Source of the DNA: Agelas oroides
Taxonomy: Eukaryota > Porifera > Demospongiae > Agelasida > Agelasidae
Reading direction: 5' to 3'
NCBI GenBank assembly: GCA_949130485.1
Contig: OX422187.1
Span: forward strand, 11,427,398-11,491,397
Length of the DNA: 64,000 bases
Made by a program: the position numbers and the translations under genes
Part shown: positions 1-12,001 of the stretch, one piece after another
Position numbering within the stretch: position 1 is the first letter of the stretch
Layout: every line of letters begins with the position of its first letter
The notes under the pieces: model-generated
The model's input: only the letters and a program-made list of their open reading frames with translations
Database searches by the model: none
What the model was told of the DNA's origin: nothing

Positions 1-397
1 ACTCACTCACTCACTCACTCACACTCACTCACTCACACTCTCACTCACTCACTCACTCACTCACTCACTCACTCACTCACTCACTCACTCACTCACTCAC
101 TCACTCACTCACTCACTCACTCACTCACTCACTCACTCACTCACTCACTCACACTCACTCACACTACTCACTCACACTCTCACTCACTCACTCACTCACT
201 CACTCACTCACTCACTCACTCACTTACTCACTCACACTCACTCCCTCACACTCTCACTCACTCACTCACTCACTCACTCACTCACTCACTCACTCACTCA
301 CTCACTCACTCACTCACTCACTCACTCACTCACTCACTCACTCACTCACTCACTCACTCACTCACTCACTCACTCACTCACTCACTCACTCACTCAC
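1..397. repeat. (ACTC)n tetranucleotide array
   Basis: Almost pure ACTC repeats with a few interruptions. On the minus strand this reads as GTGA repeats, and the first unit is the 5' splice site of the BBS7 exon that ends at 398. The array fills the start of that BBS7 intron and runs off the left edge. Confidence 0.95.
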
Positions 398-2956
398 CTC
401 AATGCTTCCACCTTTCCCTTCATCTCCTGAGAAATGGGCTGGGAAACACTGGGCTCCTGTGCCAGACCCAAGACTCGTCCGCTGTACGTTGCAACGACTA
501 CCTCATGTGAGGTGGACCCCACCATACCCCCATCCACAGAACTGACACTCTCATTAAACATCTGTGAGGGTGTGTGCATAGTGTGGGGTGAGGATGTGTG
601 CATGGTGTGGAGTGAGGTAAGGGTGTGTGCATGGTGTGGGATGAGAAATAGAGAAATTTCATAAGATCTGCCGGAACCAATTTCAAACAATCCAATGGTT
701 CGGAGGCTCCATTATAATGCTACACGCGGGGCTGGGTCCAGGGAGCATTCCCTCCCAGATAATTCTTACAAAATTGGTGCCTTATAATTTCTCTATCGAT
801 GGTAGATGCATGCAGGTACATGATGTACAATGTGTACATACTGTCATGTACAGTGAGTCGAGAGGGACAAACGGACACTCACATGGGTGAACTTGAGTCT
901 GGGTTCATCTGAGTCCTCAAATCCATACACCTCCACCACACCATCGTCCCTCCCCACCACGATATCGCACACACCGTCCCCGGTGAGGTCGCTAGTAGCG
1001 ATGGTAGCGATCCCACCATACCTCCGCTCATTGAGCATGTCCCAGCGATAGTTTGGCTCATTTGCTTGCAGTTTCACGAGACCCATCTTCCCATTTTGTG
1101 TCCCATACAACAGCTCCTCCCCATCCTCACCTGGGATAGATGTGGGGGGGGGGGGGGGTGGGGGGAGGTGGAGGGGTGAGGGTTGTTACAGACTGGAATC
1201 TGTTCACGTATTAATTTTGCATGAAATGATGTTTTTAATTTTGCACAAAAGAGTGATGTGGTTTTGTTTTGTTTGTTTGTTTGTTTGTTTGTATGTTTTT
1301 GCATCATCTCCTGGACACCCCAGTGTCACAGCTGATGAAGCGTCATATTGGCAGCATGTGTTCTGTGCAGTGGGTGACTCTGTGTAGCACCTAGCCCTGC
1401 CGTGACACAACCGGACAACCACCAGCCCCCCAAATCCTCTATATGTACTGCACAGATGATACTGAAGCCACACAGAGAAATGCCTCACAACGTAGGCTGT
1501 TTTTGTTTTTACATGTAATACCAGCCGATGAGGCTCGGTATTGGCAAAATATATCCTGTACAGTGGGCGACTCCATACATCTACAATGTGTAGGCCTGTC
1601 GCAGAGGATGATTATTCATTGAGACTAAGAGCCTCCTACAGCACAACTGTCACTCTGCACCCAGTCTTGACCTCTGCTGATCAGGTAGCAGATCAGATAT
1701 CACTTTAAGCTGTGATGAAAGCCTACACTCCATTATAATTGTTTTTCACTTTTTGCAGTGGAGCCGATCCACAGTGGAGTCGATCTACAGTGGAGTCGAT
1801 CTACAGTGGAGTCGATCTACAGTGGAGTCGATCTACTGTGGAGTCGATCTACAGTGGAGCCGATCTACAGTGAAGTCGATCTACAGTGGAGTCGATCTAC
1901 AGTGGAGTCGATCTACAGCGGAGTCGATCTACAGTGGAGCCGATCTACAGTGGAGTCGATCTACAGTGGAGCCGATCTACAGTGGAGTCGATCTACAGTG
2001 GAGCCGATCTACAGTGGAGCCGATCTACAGTGGAGCCGATCTACAGTGGAGCCGATCTACAGTGGAGCCGATCTAAACTTAGGGAACATGAAAACGATTA
2101 CAGAGGTGCCTCATTTCAGGAGCTAATTTATACAGAGTTTGTGAAGTGTTCTTAATACAGAGGTGGCTTTGTGCCAGGAGTTTGGAAAGGAGAGGTATTT
2201 GGTGAGCCCTCACTCACCTCCGTCTGGTCCGTTCAATGCCACACACAGCGGAGGGCCCGCCACTTCCACCTCATATAGCAGCTCAGAACCCTGAGGTGAA
2301 CAGGGGCAACACACACCAGGAAGAGACAAACGAGAGGAAGATAGAGACCACTATCTCAAGTACGTGCACATCCCAAGGCCTCTTATTGCACATGTGATAA
2401 GGTCTGGCCCTGGGAGCCAGGCTAACAGTGCAGTGTTTATGAAACTAGGTCTTGGTAAAAGAGCAATAATGGTATGAGGGGAGGAAGGTCACCACATACC
2501 CTGAGCACCCTCAGGGAGCAGTCTTGACAGGCGAGGACAGGGCTGAGTTCCTTGTCTGGAGGGAGGCAGAGTGAGTCATTGATCTTGTCTGAGCTGAGAT
2601 AGTAGTTGGTGTCCCGACAGTCCACATAGTGATTGTAGATATAGCTGCCGCAGACCATGAGATTGCTGCCCTCCACCCACCTGTGTGGGAAAGCATGTGT
2701 GTTCAAGAGTGTGCAAGAGTGTGTGAGAGTATGCAAGAGTATGCTAGAGTATGCAACAGTATGCAAGAGTATGCTAGAGTATGCAAGAGTGTGCTAGAGT
2801 GTGCAAGAGTGTGTGAGAGCGTGGCTTACATGCTCTGGATGGGCTCTGTGAGGTTGGTGTCAAAGGAGAGGAATTGTTTTCCCTTTTTAGAGAATCCTCG
2901 GACTTCTGTCCCTGAAGAGACATAGATCTTGTCCTGGGGACCTCCAGATGCACCAC

Positions 2957-3053
<97 letters not shown>

Positions 3054-3104
3054 ATGTGTGTGTTGTGTGTATATGTGTATGTGTGTGTGTGTACGTGTGT
3101 ATGT

Positions 3105-3160
<56 letters not shown>

Positions 3161-6100
3161 GTGTGTATGTGTGTGTGTGTGTATAAAGGCTCCATATGGT
3201 CTAGCACACCTACTACAACTCAGAACAATTGTATGAAGCCCTCATTTGGAATGCAGAAGAGCGTGTGAGGTATAATGCTCCATATGGCGCACACATGCTT
3301 ACCTCTTTGTAGTACTAACGTGGAATGCACAAGGGTGGCCTACACTAAGTACGCTGCTAGCACAATGTATGGCCCGGGTGGTGGTAGGAACACACAAGGG
3401 TGGCCTACACTAGGTACGCTGCTAGCACAATGTATGGCCCGGGTGGTGGTAGGAACACACAAGGGTGGCCTACACTAGGTACGCTGCTAGCACAATGTAT
3501 GGCCCGGGTGGTGGTGGTAGGAACACACAAGGGTGGCCTACACTAAGTACGCTGCTAGCACAATGTATGGCCCGGGTGGTGGTGGTGGGAACACACAAGG
3601 GTGGCCTACACTAAGTACGCTGCTAGCACAATGTATGGCCCGGGTGGTGGTGGTGGGAACACACAAGGGTGGCCTACACTAAGTACGCTGCTAGCACAAT
3701 GTATGGCCCAGGTGGTGGTGGGAACACACCTAGGCAAAGCCTCGTGACCTTTGGACCAGGAAGCGTCTTGAACACAACCTGTGAAGAGATGCCCATATAA
3801 GGATAATAGTGTCACCATGTGATGCCCATATAAGGATAAGTGTTACCAAGTGTGCCCATATAAGGATAAGTGTTACCATGTGGTGCCCATATAAGGATAA
3901 GTGTTACCATGTGATGCCCATACATGTATAAGGATAACAGTGTGACCAAGTGTGCCCATATAAGGATAAGTGTTACCATGTGGTGCCCATATAAGGATAA
4001 CAGTGTGACCAACTGATGCCCATTAAGGGCAATGGTGTTACCAGGTGATGCCCATATAAGGAATAGAAAGTGATGATACTGCTAGTAAACCACAACTACA
4101 TACATGTACAGCACAACAAGGTACCTTCATTAAGTATATGGTCAGCATGTGTGTGGAAGCCTGCCAAACCATGATAATTGTGCAACAACACACGACACAG
4201 CACGCCCCACAGGAGATAAATAACTCTCTCTGAATTATTAGCACCGTTTCCAGGGCCCACACTGAGATGATGGGGAGCTACTCACACTGAGATGATGGGG
4301 AGCTACCCACACTGAGATGATGGGGAGCTACCCACACTGAGATGATGGGGAGCTACTCACACTGAGATGATGGGGAGCTACTCACACTAGCATCTCCTCT
4401 CTTTATTGCAAAGCAAGTCAGCACTCCACTTTGATCAGCAATGGCTACCTGTGTGTGTGTGTGTGTTGTGTGCACGTGTGTGTGTTGTGTGTGCACATGT
4501 GTGTGTGTGTGTGCGTGTGTGTGTGTGCACATGTGTGTGTGTGAGTGTGTGCGTGTGTGTGTGTGTGCACATGTGTGTGTGTGTGTGCATGTGTGTGTGA
4601 GTGTGTGTGAGTGTGTGTGTGTGTGGATGTCCACATGCTAAGTACACATGTATAGTATGTGTAGTTATGTGTATATAGAAGTCTCCAAATGACTCTCCTT
4701 ATCGCTTGTCTAAAGAAAACACGCTTTACACACTGTGACAGTGGCGGAGATATGTACATATCCCCTATGTATGTATCTTCTCATGCTAAACAAGTTGACC
4801 ATGGTACAGTGGAGGGTGATCTAGCTTGTTCACGAGACAGTGGACTACCACAGCTCACACAATTTCTTTGTGCAACGTTTCAAAATAGTCTTGGCTAATT
4901 CTTCATCAGACATTGCAGAGTATAAGGGAACAGGTGAAAGAGGCCATACGACATTCAGCAAACTTCAATCAAGACGAGGGCTTACAACTCAGCCCAATCT
5001 GGAACGATATACTAGGCAAATATTTTATACACAGCTGTATAAATAGATCATATTTCGGTATACTAAATTACTATATAACTTCTGGTTCTGGTCTGTAGCA
5101 CTTAACACTTCCCATACTCTGCATTGCCTGATAGCAGAGATGTTGCACAAAGTTGTGTCAACTCAGGTAGTCCACTATCTCATAAAGAGTTTCATAGAGA
5201 TCACGAGGGTTTCTTTCTGGCTTTCCACTTTGCATGGGCCTCAATATGGGATACATTTTGCAAGGCACTCAGTCAAATATCAGAAATATGCAATAGGTGG
5301 ATGAGTTATGATTGCAAGCACTTGAGCTAGCCTTGTCCCCAGGCCTCCGATATTTCGAATGGGCCTGAACTGGGCCTGGGAACGAGGCAAGCACTTGAGC
5401 ATGCACCAGAATCTTTGTCTTCCCACCACTGACCCTCTGTGCTGTTCGCCTGCCACTGGGTAGCAGCTTCATGGTCTGTGGAGAGGTGGAGCCAACCTGG
5501 AAGGAGGTAGGGTGTGTGTGTGTGTGTGGGAAGGGAGATGGGTGTGTGCGTGTGTGGGAGGGGAGAAGGGTAGGTGTGTGCGTGTGTGTGGGAGGGAAGA
5601 AGGGTAGGTGTGTGTGTGTGGGAGGGGAGAAGGGTAGGTGTGTGTGTGTGTGGGAGGGGAGAAGGGTAGGTGTGTGTGTGTGTGGGAGGGGAGAAGGGTA
5701 GGTGTGTGTGTGTGGGAGGGGAGAAGGGTAGGTGTGTGCGTGTGTGGGAGGGGAGAAGGGTGTGTGTGTGTGTGTGTGTGGGAGGGGAGATGGGTAGGTG
5801 TGTGTGTGTGGGAGGGGAGAAGGGTGTGTGTGTGTGTGGGAGGGGAGAAGGGTAGGCGTGTGTGTGTGTGTGTGTGGGAGGGGAGAAGGGTAGGTGTGTA
5901 TGCAAGGAAACATCAAACTCTAGGTCTTGTTCACAGCTTTGTCTCACATGCACACTCTAAAAAGTAAAGGGAAAGGGATTCAGGCATTTCAATCAAAAGG
6001 GTGGACACTGGCCTGGGAACAAAACCCTAACTTTACTTGGGAGCAATTTATATTCAGCAACACTAAGAGCTCATCAATTATAATGTAATTATTTTACTCT

Positions 6101-6574
6101 TAAATAAATACTTCAAATCGCATTGGAACAGTGCTACAAAAGTGAGGCATATGCGATACTTGTCTCCCTCCCCCTCTTCCCCTCTGGGGCTCGAATCTTA
6201 TCACTTCAATGTTGACCCCCTCCCCCCCCCCCCCCCCCCCGGAACCAAATCTTAACTTTCTTCCCTCTCCCCTGGTGCACAGAAAACCTGATCGAGTCAT
6301 GACCCCCCTTCTTCACCCCTCCAATCCGAACCTTAACCACACTCAGTTTTTAGTATGGATGGGAAGTCTGCTAAGAGTCACAGGACCCTCCCTATGCTGG
6401 ATACTAGAAGCAATTTGCACTGGAGTTGAGTGGGTCTCACTTGCAGCCCAGAGGGGTAAGCTCTAAATAACGCACACCTCCAATCGTCATATGCAACCCC
6501 CTCTCCAAATTTTTCTGAAAGTTCAAGAGGCTGCATACCTGCATGTAAAAAACAGGCGCCAGATTTAGCTCCAT
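398..6574 (-). CDS. BBS7: BBS7, BBSome subunit, N-terminal part (3' part outside window)
   Basis: BBS7 is a subunit of the BBSome, the coat complex that moves membrane proteins in and out of cilia. Nine coding exons, in transcript order: 6539-6574, 5434-5496, 4386-4448, 3730-3778, 2830-2956, 2500-2680, 2218-2290, 883-1130, 398-561. All phases join without a break and give about 334 residues, roughly half of the ~715 of animal BBS7. Recognisable blocks are [13 protein letters not shown] near the start, [13 protein letters not shown]-type blade sequences such as [11 protein letters not shown] and [11 protein letters not shown], then [19 protein letters not shown] and [13 protein letters not shown]. 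Together these form the beta-propeller, and the last exon enters the coiled coil. The first exon is only 12 codons ([12 protein letters not shown]), as in other BBS7 proteins. Introns are packed with tandem repeats. The helical C-terminal half must lie left of the window. Identification is by remembered family sequence; the individual exon edges are my reading. Confidence 0.93.
1326..1612. repeat. Two copies of a dispersed repeat
   Basis: Copies at about 1326-1402 and 1520-1612 share a core resembling GATGAGGCTCGGTATTGGCA followed by TGTACAGTGGGCGACTC. Related pieces occur near 19048-19130 and 24090-24132. It is short, non-coding and of unknown class, and lies in a BBS7 intron. Confidence 0.5.
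1757..2073. repeat. 16-bp minisatellite, about 20 copies
   Basis: Tandem units of CTACAGTGGAGTCGAT, with GTC/GCC variants at one site. All forward frames stay open through it because the unit has no stop codons, but it lies inside the BBS7 intron between the exons at 883-1130 and 2218-2290. Confidence 0.9.
2697..2822. repeat. Short-unit repeat of GTGTGCAAGA/GTATGCTAGA type
   Basis: Ten-base units alternate between GTGTGCAAGA, GTATGCTAGA and GTATGCAACA types. It fills the BBS7 intron between exons 2830-2956 and 2500-2680. Confidence 0.8.
2961..3184. repeat. (TG)n microsatellite
   Basis: Long TG run with a few ATG/GCG interruptions. On the BBS7 (minus) strand it is a CA run that ends four bases before the acceptor of exon 2830-2956. 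Confidence 0.95.
3325..3730. repeat. 65-68-bp minisatellite, about 6 copies
   Basis: Units carry GGGTGGCCTACACTA, CGCTGCTAGCACAATGTATG and GGCCCGGGTGGTGG. They differ mainly in the number of GGT triplets. The array stops next to the 5' splice site of the BBS7 exon at 3730-3778. Confidence 0.9.
3790..4065. repeat. ~30-35-bp minisatellite
   Basis: Imperfect units built on GATGCCCATATAAGGATAA followed by GTGTTACCAT. The array lies in the BBS7 intron just upstream, in transcript sense, of exon 3730-3778. Confidence 0.85.
4258..4385. repeat. 25-bp minisatellite starting at a BBS7 5' splice site
   Basis: About five units of 25 bp. On the minus strand each begins GTGAGTAGCTCCCCATC, the same sequence as the true donor of exon 4386-4448, so the splice donor has been copied in tandem. 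Confidence 0.85.
4450..4626. repeat. (TG)n-rich microsatellite
   Basis: TG repeats broken by CAC/CATG units. On the BBS7 strand the CA tract abuts the acceptor of exon 4386-4448. Confidence 0.9.
5314..5400. mobile_element. Short fold-back element (TAGCCTCGTTCC family)
   Basis: Arms TAGCCTTGTCCCCAGGCC and GGCCTGGGAACGAGGC pair across a short loop. It is flanked by an exact 14-bp direct repeat GCAAGCACTTGAGC (5314-5327 and 5387-5400), the mark of an insertion. It belongs to the hairpin family also seen at 12986, 47827, 48625, 50463 and 58603, and lies in a BBS7 intron. Confidence 0.7.
5505..5898. repeat. ~30-bp GGGAGGGGAGAAGGGTAGG/TG-repeat array
   Basis: Compound array in which purine blocks alternate with TG runs of varying length. 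It lies directly upstream (transcript sense) of the BBS7 acceptor at 5497, so on the coding strand it supplies the pyrimidine tract. Confidence 0.9.
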
Positions 6575-6575
6575 G

Positions 6576-6700
6576 GCGGGCTACTGGTCGGCAGCACGCA
6601 CGATTAGGTCGGTCGCAGCACCCGCCCTTCAACACTGTACAACACCTTCCAAATAAGGAAATTTCCATGATGACGTGACGTCATTGACTGCAACATAATT
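6576..6700. promoter_or_regulatory. Upstream region of BBS7 with CRE palindrome
   Basis: A perfect cAMP-response element TGACGTCA lies at 6676-6683, about 100 bp upstream of the BBS7 start codon at 6574. The same palindrome sits in the shared TMBIM4/NCDN promoter. The role as promoter is inferred from position. Confidence 0.45.
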
Positions 6701-7154
6701 AAATGCAATAAGTCGACCGGTCGTCACTGCAAGATTTTTTTTGGGCGTGTGAACGAAGTGAAGCACATTTTTGGCTGAAAACCCAGAAGAAGTCCAGGGT
6801 GAGTTCCTAGCTGCAATTGCACTCATAGGACTATTGCAGATCTGCATGAGTTTGTCCCTCATGAGCTGAAATTTGCTCGCGGTCTCGTGTGTGTAGCTTG
6901 ATCTGTAACGCGATATGTGTTTTCCGGGTTCTGTGTGTAGTGTATGGCATATTAAATACTGTCTGGTTAACCGATCAATTACTCCAGCGATCTAAATTGC
7001 TTCTGAAACCGTTTTTTTTTTTTTGCTGCACATTATTTGCATGTTATGATACGGCTTTGTGCCTTGTATGGCTAATGAATCCCCTCGTGAATCCCTTCAT
7101 TAATAGTCGAAAACTTATGGTAGAAAATCACTCATATTTAGACCAGAGACAAAG

Positions 7155-7877
7155 ATGAACAAATCCATCGGCAAAGATTTGTCTCTTTTTCTTGCCATCT
7201 TGCCAGTTGGTAAGAGGACCATCTTTTTGTCCTTCAAAGGCTTCACTTTACATGCATCTCAAATTTTAATATGGGATACAATTTGCACTCACGTGAAATC
7301 ATTTTTAACGTGACCGAAAATGTGCTGTCGGCTACTACATACAAAGACGAATGCTGTGTAAAAAGTGGCCTTCAATTTGGAGAACAAAAGAAACTGTATA
7401 TTAGCTATGAAATATTCAACTCTTCTTGGCATGAGAATACACCTGTGCATTTACAGTTCGATGATTGTTCCTGCACGTGGTAGCCAGTAACCACGATCCC
7501 TTGTTGAACACTTGTCAGAACTGTATGTTGGGGAGAAGGTTTTACCATGAACAGGATACCTTACAGGTGCCAGGACATCTTGGACAAAGAGTGTAGCCTG
7601 AGAGAGCAGCGCAGCTAGATGAGATTAACACGTTTCCTGCGCACGTGACTATGCTCTGGTTCTGTGTGAGGTACCCTATTTGGTAGCTGGCTACATGCAA
7701 GACAATTGCTCGAGACAATCTTATCCATGTGTAATATATGCTCATGCTTCAGGAATGTGTGGAATGTATTTTGGTTGCAAGGGTGGATCTTGCCATGTGG
7801 TGTTAGACAAAGCTTTTGTCTGTAGTCTTGGTTCCTACACAACAAAATGGCAGGGTGGAGCTCACGAAAGTGAGTAA
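7155..7877 (+). other. Possible small cysteine-rich exons, unassigned
   Basis: An ATG at 7155 opens a short hydrophobic stretch (DLSLFLAILPVG) followed by a possible donor GTAAGA. Downstream open stretches at 7271-7483 (with DECCVKSG and DDCSCTW) and 7680-7877 (with YPCVIYAH, GMCGMYFGCKGGSC) are cysteine-rich and look protein-like. I could not link them into one reading frame and know no family match. They may be exons of a secreted lineage-specific protein, or chance. Confidence 0.2.
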
Positions 7878-9480
7878 TGTCACCCTGAGTAAACTATCAA
7901 ACTTCAAAGGCTGGTAGTAATAGGCTCTGATCAGCTCTGTAGAGATGGCTACTGATACAGACAGGTTGCACAACTTACAGACCCTTCTTCCTCCCATGGA
8001 GACAGTAGTGATATAAAAGTTACGCAACTGAAGGCACATAGGAACATTAGCAGCTGACAGACAGCTACAAGACAGACAGAAGTCTGTGACCTGCTAATCA
8101 AAGTTGATAAGGTCACAGGCACTCAGCCCCCAGAGTGTCTACAAGCTGCCAATATCTGTTAATTAATATGAATTGGTGATGTGTTGTGAACTAGAAGCCA
8201 CTTGTTGGCCTACTGATCAAGAGTAATTTTCACTAGCCATCCATATTGTACCACCATCACACAAGGTACAGCGTTGTGTCAACAGCCCAGTTCTTAAGAG
8301 ACAATTCATGTCAGTGACCTGTTGTCAGCTTCAAATTTGTAGTGCTTTTCAAGACAGAAATTTTGTCTGTGGATGTGAGTTTCATAGACTACAAATAGGC
8401 TTACACTCAGATTTAGTGCTCCCTGTAAGTTGTAAGGTTAAAAAAGCCACTGAAAGGTTGTGGTCATTGACGAATTGAGGGCTTGTAGCTGTGGTAACCA
8501 GTTGTTGAGCAGTATTGGCAGCTGAAGGGCCTGGCTCCATTCATCCCTTGAGTGATTTCAGACTTCAATCTCGGCGTGCATACCATAGACCACATTAAAG
8601 AGCACTCTGCCATGTGGTGGGAGGGGAATGGCGTTTAATTGTCTCTGGCCTCCCACACGCACACTCTCTAGGGAGGGTAGGCCAGCATTCCTGGACTAAT
8701 GGGGTCAGTAATAGGCCAGCAGCCAAATGGGTGTATGCACAATCAGTCAACCACATTGCCATGTTAATGCTGATGGTGGTATGAAAGGCTGTGACACAAA
8801 TGAACTGCAATTACTTCAAGAAGAGTTTAACTCATGATCCATTAGCTAACCTGAATTTTCATGTGTCAATACCAGCAAGGTAGGATTGCCTTTATGTTGT
8901 GGAGTACAGCGCACTACAGAGAATAATTTGTAATGAGCAAAGTCACCCATTGCACACAACGTGTCTCAGCCAACAATACAGCTCTGTGTGTGCAGCCCTT
9001 TAGTGGCTGTGATTACCGTGACAACGAGATGAATGGGAAATGTGACAATGTAGCACAATCGAAGAACAGCCACACAAATATCCTGACTCTTTGTTGAATG
9101 ACCTGTGTGCATTATAATGCTGCTGCCAGCATGTCACACCTGGGTTTGTGGTGTATCTTATCAGTGGGTCACATGGTGTACACACTGTATAGTGGTGTAC
9201 ATGTTGTTACAGAAACATTCACCCCACAACAGTGCATGTCAATAAGATATTAGTGCATTCACTGCACAACACAGGGCATGCTAAGCCTGGGCCTTATTCC
9301 TGCCTCACCTGTCTGTCAGTCTGTCTGTTTGTCTGTCTGTTTGTCAGTCAGTTTGTTAAGACAGTAGTGCAGGACACATGGCATATAAAGCCTGGGCCTC
9401 ATTCCTGCCTCACCTGTGTCATTTGCAGCATGAGATTTACAGAAGGAAAGCATATGAACAAAGCTTGCACACTACATGAC

Positions 9481-9605
9481 TATCTGACTATCTGTCTGTC
9501 TATCTATCTGTCAGTCTGTCTATCTGTCTGTCTATCTGTCTGTCTGTCTATCTGTCTGCCAGTCTGTCTATCTGCCAGTCTGTCTATCTGTCTGTCAGTC
9601 TGTCT
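9481..9605. repeat. (TCTG/TCTA)n microsatellite
   Basis: Tetranucleotide run of TCTG and TCTA with TCAG/CCAG interruptions. A shorter related run is at 9305-9350. Confidence 0.9.
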
Positions 9606-10067
9606 TGTCCTAGCACTGATCACTGATAGAGTTAGGGAGTGGTGTTTGCAGCAGGTTTCTTTTGCCCACCAAGCTCAGTTTATCAGGACTTTGGTTCTCG
9701 ACATCCCTTCATAAGCACATCAAAGGCTCCAAAGTTATAGAAGCGACTATTCATTAAAGTTGACATAATTTGTGAGCTATGCACATGGGCAAGTTATGTC
9801 AACCCAGGCCTAGTGACAGGGTATTCATCGCTGGTGGGTTACCTAATTAGTCCTGCAACTAAATTTAATATCAAGACCTGTTATTCATGTTCGAATCACC
9901 TCGCAAAAAACTGTTTTATTCATGAGTGCTGTTCACTGGAGACTATGCTAGCCACTACACACACATACACACAGTACTTCAGTGTATTGCTAAACATGTC
10001 ATGTCAGTCTTCAACGATCTATGAAGGGCATGTGAGCCCCGCCCTCAACGGAAGCTCAGCAATACAG

Positions 10068-10075
10068 TGACGTGA
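10068..10075 (+). promoter_or_regulatory. CRE-like site upstream of the PH-domain gene
   Basis: TGACGTGA, one base off the CRE palindrome, about 100 bp before the start codon at 10177. Function is inferred from position only. Confidence 0.3.
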
Positions 10076-10176
10076 TCGGAATAAGATCTTCCATATCTAC
10101 ACAGGTCTGTGTCACGTGTATCCTCCTCATATACAAACACACACACACACACACACACATGCACAGCTGAGTCGCC

Positions 10177-11942
10177 ATGTCTGCTGAACAAGAGACTCCT
10201 CCACAAGAGGTGACGACAGAGGAGACAGGAGAGCCAAAGGCAGAGGAGACAAAGGCAGAGGAGACAAAGGCAGAGGAGCCAAAGGCAGAGGAGCCAAAGG
10301 CAGAGGAGCCAAAGGCAGAAGAGCCGAAGGCAGAGGAGCCGAAGGCAGAAGAGCCAAAGGTAGAGGAGCCAAAGGCAGAAGAGCCAAAGGCAGAAGAGCC
10401 AAAGGCAGAGGAGCCAAAGGCAGAAGAGCCGAAAGCAGAGGAGCCGAAGGCAGAAGAGCCGAAAGCAGAGGAGCCGAAGGCAGAGGAGCCAAAGGCAGAG
10501 GAGCCAAAGGCAGAGGAGCCGAAAGCAGGTTATTAAGGGGGATAGCAAGGGAGGGGTAGTTTGATTTGTGTGTGTGCGAGAAAAGTAGGATTGGCTGTAG
10601 TCGAAAATGATGTGGCAGTCAGTACACATATTCAGCTGGTTTCCTCTCTCAAACACATGCACACACATGCGCACAGCTGCAGCAAAGGAGAAACCAGTGA
10701 AACCAAAGAAGGTGAAGCCGCCAGTGGACTACCGGCCTGTCAAGAGTGGCTTCGTGGAAAAACAAGGTGAGGTTTACAAGTAGTCATAACTTCAGTACTC
10801 TCATTACATGTACTTCCCTCCCTCCCTCCCTCCCTCCCTCTAGGTAATATTTTGAAGAAGTGGAGCCACCAATGGATGACTCTGGACGAGGATGGGGCTG
10901 TGCTGCGCTGGTACAAGACTGACAAACGCACTGGTTCCGATGGGCAACTTAACATGAAGTGAGAACAACCTCCTCTTCCTTCTGTTCCCCTTTCTTCACT
11001 TCATTTTCTTTGTCCTTTCTTTCCTCCCCCTTTCTTTCTCTGCCCTTTCCCACTCATGCCTTTTATAATATGCATGCCACGTATACCTCACCAACACCCA
11101 TCCACACACCCACATACCTCACACTCTCATGCACCTCACACACCTCACACACCTCACACGCCTCACACACCTCACACTCTCATGCACCTCACACTCTCAT
11201 GTACCTCACACACTCTCACACACCTCACACACTCTCACACACCTCACACACCTCACACTCTCACCCATCCACACGCCACAGTGTCTGTATAGACGTGTCT
11301 GAGCCCAAGGCAGAGGCCACGACCAACTGGCCTCCAGAGACGACTGATCGCTGCTTCGTTGTCTGCTCTCCAAACCGCAAGTACTTCCTCGTCGCAGAGA
11401 GTGTGGAGGAAAAGAAGTGAGTTAGTTGGAACACACACACATATACCTGCATGTGGCTAAACTAGTGACCTGCCTACCTTACAATTGGTCAAATAAGCCT
11501 ACCTTACAATTGGTCAAATAAGTAACGAATGATAGGCGTGCATCATGGTGACCAAGCTAGATGTGGCAAGCTTGAAGGATAATGAGGTCTCATGTTTCTT
11601 TCTCACATCCAGTGACTGGATCCAGAAACTCACTGCGGCCAAGGACGAGGTTTGTATGTGGCTAGCTTGCTATACAAACAACTTCCTGCTCTGTTCTGCT
11701 TCCTCACTCCTCCCTCTCCCTCCTCTCCTCTGTCCCTTCCTTCTTTCCTCCCTCTCCCTCCTCTCCTCTTTCCTTTCCTCCCTCTCTGTCTCCTCCCACA
11801 ATAGTTCAACAAGGATGGCAGTAAAGTGCCCAGCGCATCCAAGCTTTCAAAATTCAAATCTCTCTTCTCTTCAAGTTCCCCGAGACAAACAGAGAGCAAA
11901 GAGGCAGGAGCTGAGGCTTCCAATGAGGTGTGTGTGTGTGTG

Positions 11943-12001
<59 letters not shown>

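Larger units (their letters stand above)
6684..10060. other. Region without a supported gene
   Basis: About 3.4 kb in which I cannot build a convincing gene. It holds a T12 run near 7013 and two short cysteine-rich open frames (listed separately). TCTG/TCTA microsatellites occur at 9305-9350 and 9481-9605. It may contain lineage-specific exons, long untranslated leaders or non-coding RNA, but nothing here is recognisable. Confidence 0.5.

Noticed and set aside
1753-2155. Open frames of 89-122 residues repeating [13 protein letters not shown]
   Set aside because: 16-bp minisatellite inside a BBS7 intron; no splice support.
5904-5953. First BBS7 exon at [14 protein letters not shown]
   Set aside because: Does not match the BBS7 start. 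The 12-codon exon at 6539-6574 ([12 protein letters not shown]) has a good donor and fits.
6889-7158. Hydrophobic 89-residue open frame as a membrane protein
   Set aside because: Its hydrophobicity comes partly from a T12 run, and it shows no splice or family support.
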